Positions 5,651 to 7,378 of a stretch of DNA of 7,378 nucleotides are shown here, piece after piece. Each line of letters begins with the position of its first letter. Within the stretch, counting starts at the first letter, position 1. Origin of the DNA: an archaeon (GTDB lineage Archaea > Nanobdellota > Nanobdellia > Woesearchaeales > JAGVOV01). The notes under the pieces are model-generated. The model searched no databases and had not been told where the DNA came from. It worked only from the letters and a program-made list of their open reading frames with translations. The stretch covers positions 1 to 7,378 of the forward strand of contig JAGVOV010000089.1 of the NCBI GenBank assembly GCA_020052545.1, given 5' to 3'. The position numbers and the translations under genes are program-made.

Positions 5651-5662
5651 TTATTTTTCCAG
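5641..5662. terminator. Hairpin across the convergent SOD/HD stops, possible bidirectional terminator
   Basis: CTGGAAA (5641-5647) pairs perfectly with TTTCCAG (5656-5662) over an 8-nt loop, and both stop codons lie inside it. A T5 run (5654-5658) is present on the plus strand. Archaeal termination relies mainly on T-runs, so the stem could instead protect 3' ends or be chance. Confidence 0.35.
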
Positions 5663-6268
5663 GAGCAGATGGAAATATATTGAGTAAAAGTCTGCCTCAC
5701 TGTTCCTGAGTTTCAGCATCTGCTTGAGTATGTCCTTAAGTCTCTTGTCTTCTATCTTTTTTTTCGTGTCATCAAAGAATTCTTCAACCTCATAGCCCAT
5801 CCTCTCATATATCATAGCCTGAACTGCGGCATCAACCTTGTCAAGCTGGCTGACGAGCCTCGCTTCCTTTGTCTTCTTTGCCGCATATTCAAGCCATAGG
5901 CATATAACTTTCTCTCCTAAAGCGCCCAAAGGGGAGGTAATCTGCTCCAAAGCGGCAAGCCTTATCCTGTATTTCTCTTTCTGGGAGATATTGTCATGTA
6001 GCGTTATGTCTGGCGCTAATATCTCGGGTGTATTATGAACAAGGGCCATATCAACAACTTTCACGAGATCGTGGCCATCATTATCGATGCAGTAGAAGAA
6101 GCCTGCGTGTGCAACTTTTACGCTGTGCTCAGCCACGCTTTCGCATATGTCTCTTGGAACTTCCCTTAGGAGCCAGCCTTTCCTCTTCACATCTCTCAGC
6201 TGATAAATCACATCTTTGTATGGGATGGCCCTCGATTCAACGTAATCCATCAACTGGAGCAATGGCAT
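5651..6268 (-). CDS. HD-superfamily 5'-deoxynucleotidase-like protein with HN in place of HD
   Basis: This 205-aa protein resembles YfbR/HDDC2-type HD hydrolases, which remove phosphate from deoxynucleoside 5'-monophosphates. Matching landmarks are W32 in KRKGWLLREV, H48 in ESVAEHS, H78 in ALVHN, E82 and D87 (+4 and +9 from H78, the YfbR E72/D77 spacing), and D143 in QLDKVD. The metal-binding Asp that should follow H78 is N79 (codon AAT). Other HD pairs (H66-D67, H91-D92) are out of register. The enzyme may be inactive, altered, or the site of a base error. The stop abuts that of SOD. A TTTTAAAA box (6272-6279) lies only about 7 bp before the ATG used here but 25.5 nt before the in-frame ATG of codon 7 (6250), so the real, leaderless start may be 6250 (199 aa). 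The family call is firm; the substrate is inferred. Confidence 0.82.
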   Translation of the reverse strand: MPLLQLMDYVESRAIPYKDVIYQLRDVKRKGWLLREVPRDICESVAEHSVKVAHAGFFYCIDNDGHDLVKVVDMALVHNTPEILAPDITLHDNISQKEKYRIRLAALEQITSPLGALGEKVICLWLEYAAKKTKEARLVSQLDKVDAAVQAMIYERMGYEVEEFFDDTKKKIEDKRLKDILKQMLKLRNSEADFYSIYFHLLLEK

Positions 6269-6271
6269 TTT

Positions 6272-6288
6272 TTTTAAAAGTCTTCCTA
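6272..6288 (-). promoter_or_regulatory. Archaeal promoter (BRE/TATA) of the HD gene
   Basis: The minus strand reads AGGAAGAC then TTTTAAAA (6279-6272). Spacing predicts a transcript starting at the ATG of codon 7 (6250). A weaker alternative box, CATAAAGC near 6293-6300, would serve the 6268 ATG. Confidence 0.4.
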
Positions 6289-6342
6289 AAATGCTTTATG
6301 GGTTTTCGTCACAATAACATGACTAAAACATGTCTCTCTCAT

Positions 6343-6359
6343 TAGAAAAGAATTTAAAG
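6343..6359 (+). promoter_or_regulatory. Archaeal promoter (BRE/TATA) of the purF-like gene
   Basis: AGAAAAGA followed by ATTTAAAG (6352-6359) is a BRE/TATA-like pair with a predicted start near 6382, leaving a leader of about 13 nt. G5 at 6387-6391, 3 nt before the ATG, could act as a poor SD. The rest of the 126-bp divergent region (6269-6394) holds the opposite promoter and nothing else I can identify. Confidence 0.45.
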
Positions 6360-6394
6360 CTCTCCAAAAATCACAAACATCATAGTGGGGGCTT

Positions 6395-7378
6395 ATGTGC
6401 GGGATTGTCGGAATAATTTCAAATGAGCCGGTGTCAAGGGAAGTCATAAAAGGCTTGAGAGCCCTTGACAATAGGGGGAGGTTGTCCTCTGGCATCCATG
6501 GCTATAATTCTTTGACTGGCAAATTTGACACACCGCATAAAGGCGTAGGAAGCTCCCTTCAAGTGTTCAATTCAAGCTTTCTTGAGAATCAGGTTGACAA
6601 GCTTTCTGGCAATGTTGTCATAGGCCATAATAGATATGCGACTGCGGGGACAAGCCTTGAATGTGACATACAGCCATTATTCACGCCTAAACCCGGGATT
6701 GCTTTGGGCCATAATGGACAAGTTTTGAACATAACTTCGCTGAAAGACAAGCTTCAGAACCAGGGCTGGTATTTCGGCACTTCAACAGATTCAGAGGTCC
6801 TGATGCTGGCTCTTGCGCAGAGCCTTATCGACAACAATGCGAGAGCTGACGGGAAATTCATAGAGGGGCAGCTTTTCAAGTCTCTTGAAGACATAATGAA
6901 GCCGGAAGGGAAGTATTTTGTGAACGGCGCATACTCTATTGTTTCTATTTTGGCAGGCGGTGGCCTCCTTGCTTTCCGCGATCCTAATGGTTTCAGGCCA
7001 TTGTCTTTCGGAGTAAGGAAAAAAGACGATAAGGTCACATATGCTTTTGCATCTGAAAAATCCGCTTTCAATTTCATGGGTGGCTATGATGATGTTATGG
7101 AGATGCAGAATGGGGAAGCCATCTTCATTGATACAAATTTGAATGTGATGAGGGCAATAATAAACCAGCAAGCCCCAAAATTCTGCAGTTTTGAATATAA
7201 TTATTTTGCAGGTCCAGACTCGATGTTCAATGGCGTCAATGTTTATGACTCAAGACTTGCCCTTGGAGGGGCGATGGCGGACCATTTTGCTTATCTTAAA
7301 GATTCAATCGATGTCGTGATGCCGGTGCCAAAGACAGCCATTCCAACAGCCATAGAGATGGCTGAAAGATGGCATAAG
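6395..7378 (+). CDS. purF: Amidophosphoribosyltransferase-like protein (PurF), 3' end outside window
   Basis: PurF makes 5-phosphoribosylamine from PRPP and glutamine, the first step of purine synthesis. The 328 visible codons cover the class-II glutaminase domain and the start of the phosphoribosyltransferase domain. C2 directly follows the initiator Met (MCGIVGI), so there is no propeptide beyond Met removal. R80 (GHNRYATAG), N107-G108 (ALGHNG) and D132 (STDSE) match the glutamine-site residues of E. coli PurF. FRDPNGFRPL (194-203) and CSFEYNYFAGPDS (264-276) are clear PurF blocks. Oddities: NRGRLSSGI replaces the usual HRGQ(E/D)SAGI; YFAGPDS has Gly where PurF nearly always has Arg; PVPKTA has Lys where PurF has Asp or Glu. 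The PRPP loop lies beyond the edge. It could be an ordinary divergent PurF or a paralogue with a changed transferase site. The frame stays open to the last base. Confidence 0.88.
   Translation, partial: MCGIVGIISNEPVSREVIKGLRALDNRGRLSSGIHGYNSLTGKFDTPHKGVGSSLQVFNSSFLENQVDKLSGNVVIGHNRYATAGTSLECDIQPLFTPKPGIALGHNGQVLNITSLKDKLQNQGWYFGTSTDSEVLMLALAQSLIDNNARADGKFIEGQLFKSLEDIMKPEGKYFVNGAYSIVSILAGGGLLAFRDPNGFRPLSFGVRKKDDKVTYAFASEKSAFNFMGGYDDVMEMQNGEAIFIDTNLNVMRAIINQQAPKFCSFEYNYFAGPDSMFNGVNVYDSRLALGGAMADHFAYLKDSIDVVMPVPKTAIPTAIEMAERWHK

Noticed and set aside
5991..6075. His-Asp pairs at H66-D67 and H91-D92 of the HD protein as the catalytic HD
   Set aside because: Neither is followed by acidic residues at +4 and +9, whereas H78-N79 has E82 and D87 at the right spacing; these are incidental pairs.
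6317..6333. ACATG/CATGT inverted repeat between the HD and PurF genes
   Set aside because: Arms are only 5 bp with a 7-nt spacer and do not line up with either predicted promoter; chance is sufficient explanation.
6286..6495. Minus-strand ORF of 69 codons over the divergent region
   Set aside because: It overlaps the PurF start and both predicted promoters and has no recognisable sequence.
6754..7171. Minus-strand open frames opposite the right end
   Set aside because: The plus frame encodes unmistakable PurF blocks from 6395 to the edge with no stop, so these are shadows.

Overview
This window is archaeal, most likely from a small-genome DPANN-type archaeon of the Woesearchaeota/Pacearchaeota kind. 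The domain-level call rests on three things: a HerA-type DUF87 ATPase; TATA boxes with purine-rich BRE-like elements centred about 26 nt ahead of several start codons, as expected for leaderless mRNAs; and Shine-Dalgarno (SD) sequences (GGAGGT, GGTGAT) matching the archaeal 16S tail where a leader exists. The lineage below archaea is inference. Genes are tightly packed: no gene-free stretch exceeds about 130 bp, and I see no tRNA, rRNA, CRISPR, insertion sequence or replication origin.

Layout. Bases 2-325 hold the C-terminal end of an unrecognised protein that begins before the window. Bases 380-1818 hold a two-gene translationally coupled unit (ATGA overlap): an unrecognised 321-aa soluble protein and a 158-aa protein with one clear membrane segment. 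On the minus strand, 1851-2380 is a compact toxin-antitoxin pair. A DUF4258 (RelE/MqsR-like) toxin comes first, followed by an antitoxin that joins a YgiT/MqsA-type CxxC...CxxC zinc module to an AbrB/MazE-type DNA-binding domain. A perfect 16-bp palindrome sits over the predicted toxin transcription start and its SD. Upstream on the same strand, 2437-4449 encodes a HerA-like hexameric ATPase with a long C-terminal extension.

Divergent from herA, 4518-5000 encodes a small P-loop kinase-like protein. It is followed by a Mn-type superoxide dismutase (5054-5650), whose promoter carries an 8-bp-arm inverted repeat over the predicted start site. The SOD gene abuts, stop to stop, a convergent HD-superfamily 5'-nucleotidase-like gene (5651-6268) in which the signature His-Asp reads His-Asn. 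From 6395 to the right edge runs the first 328 codons of a PurF-type amidophosphoribosyltransferase, with an intact glutaminase site but unusual residues at the start of the transferase domain.

The genes do not form one pathway. The HD protein and PurF, divergently transcribed from a 126-bp region, both fit nucleotide metabolism. SOD is oxidative defence, HerA is DNA processing, and the toxin-antitoxin pair is an accessory module inserted between housekeeping-like genes. The best candidates for new biology are the hybrid zinc/AbrB antitoxin with its operator, the uncharacterised soluble/membrane pair at the left, the HN variant of the HD enzyme, and the SOD operator.
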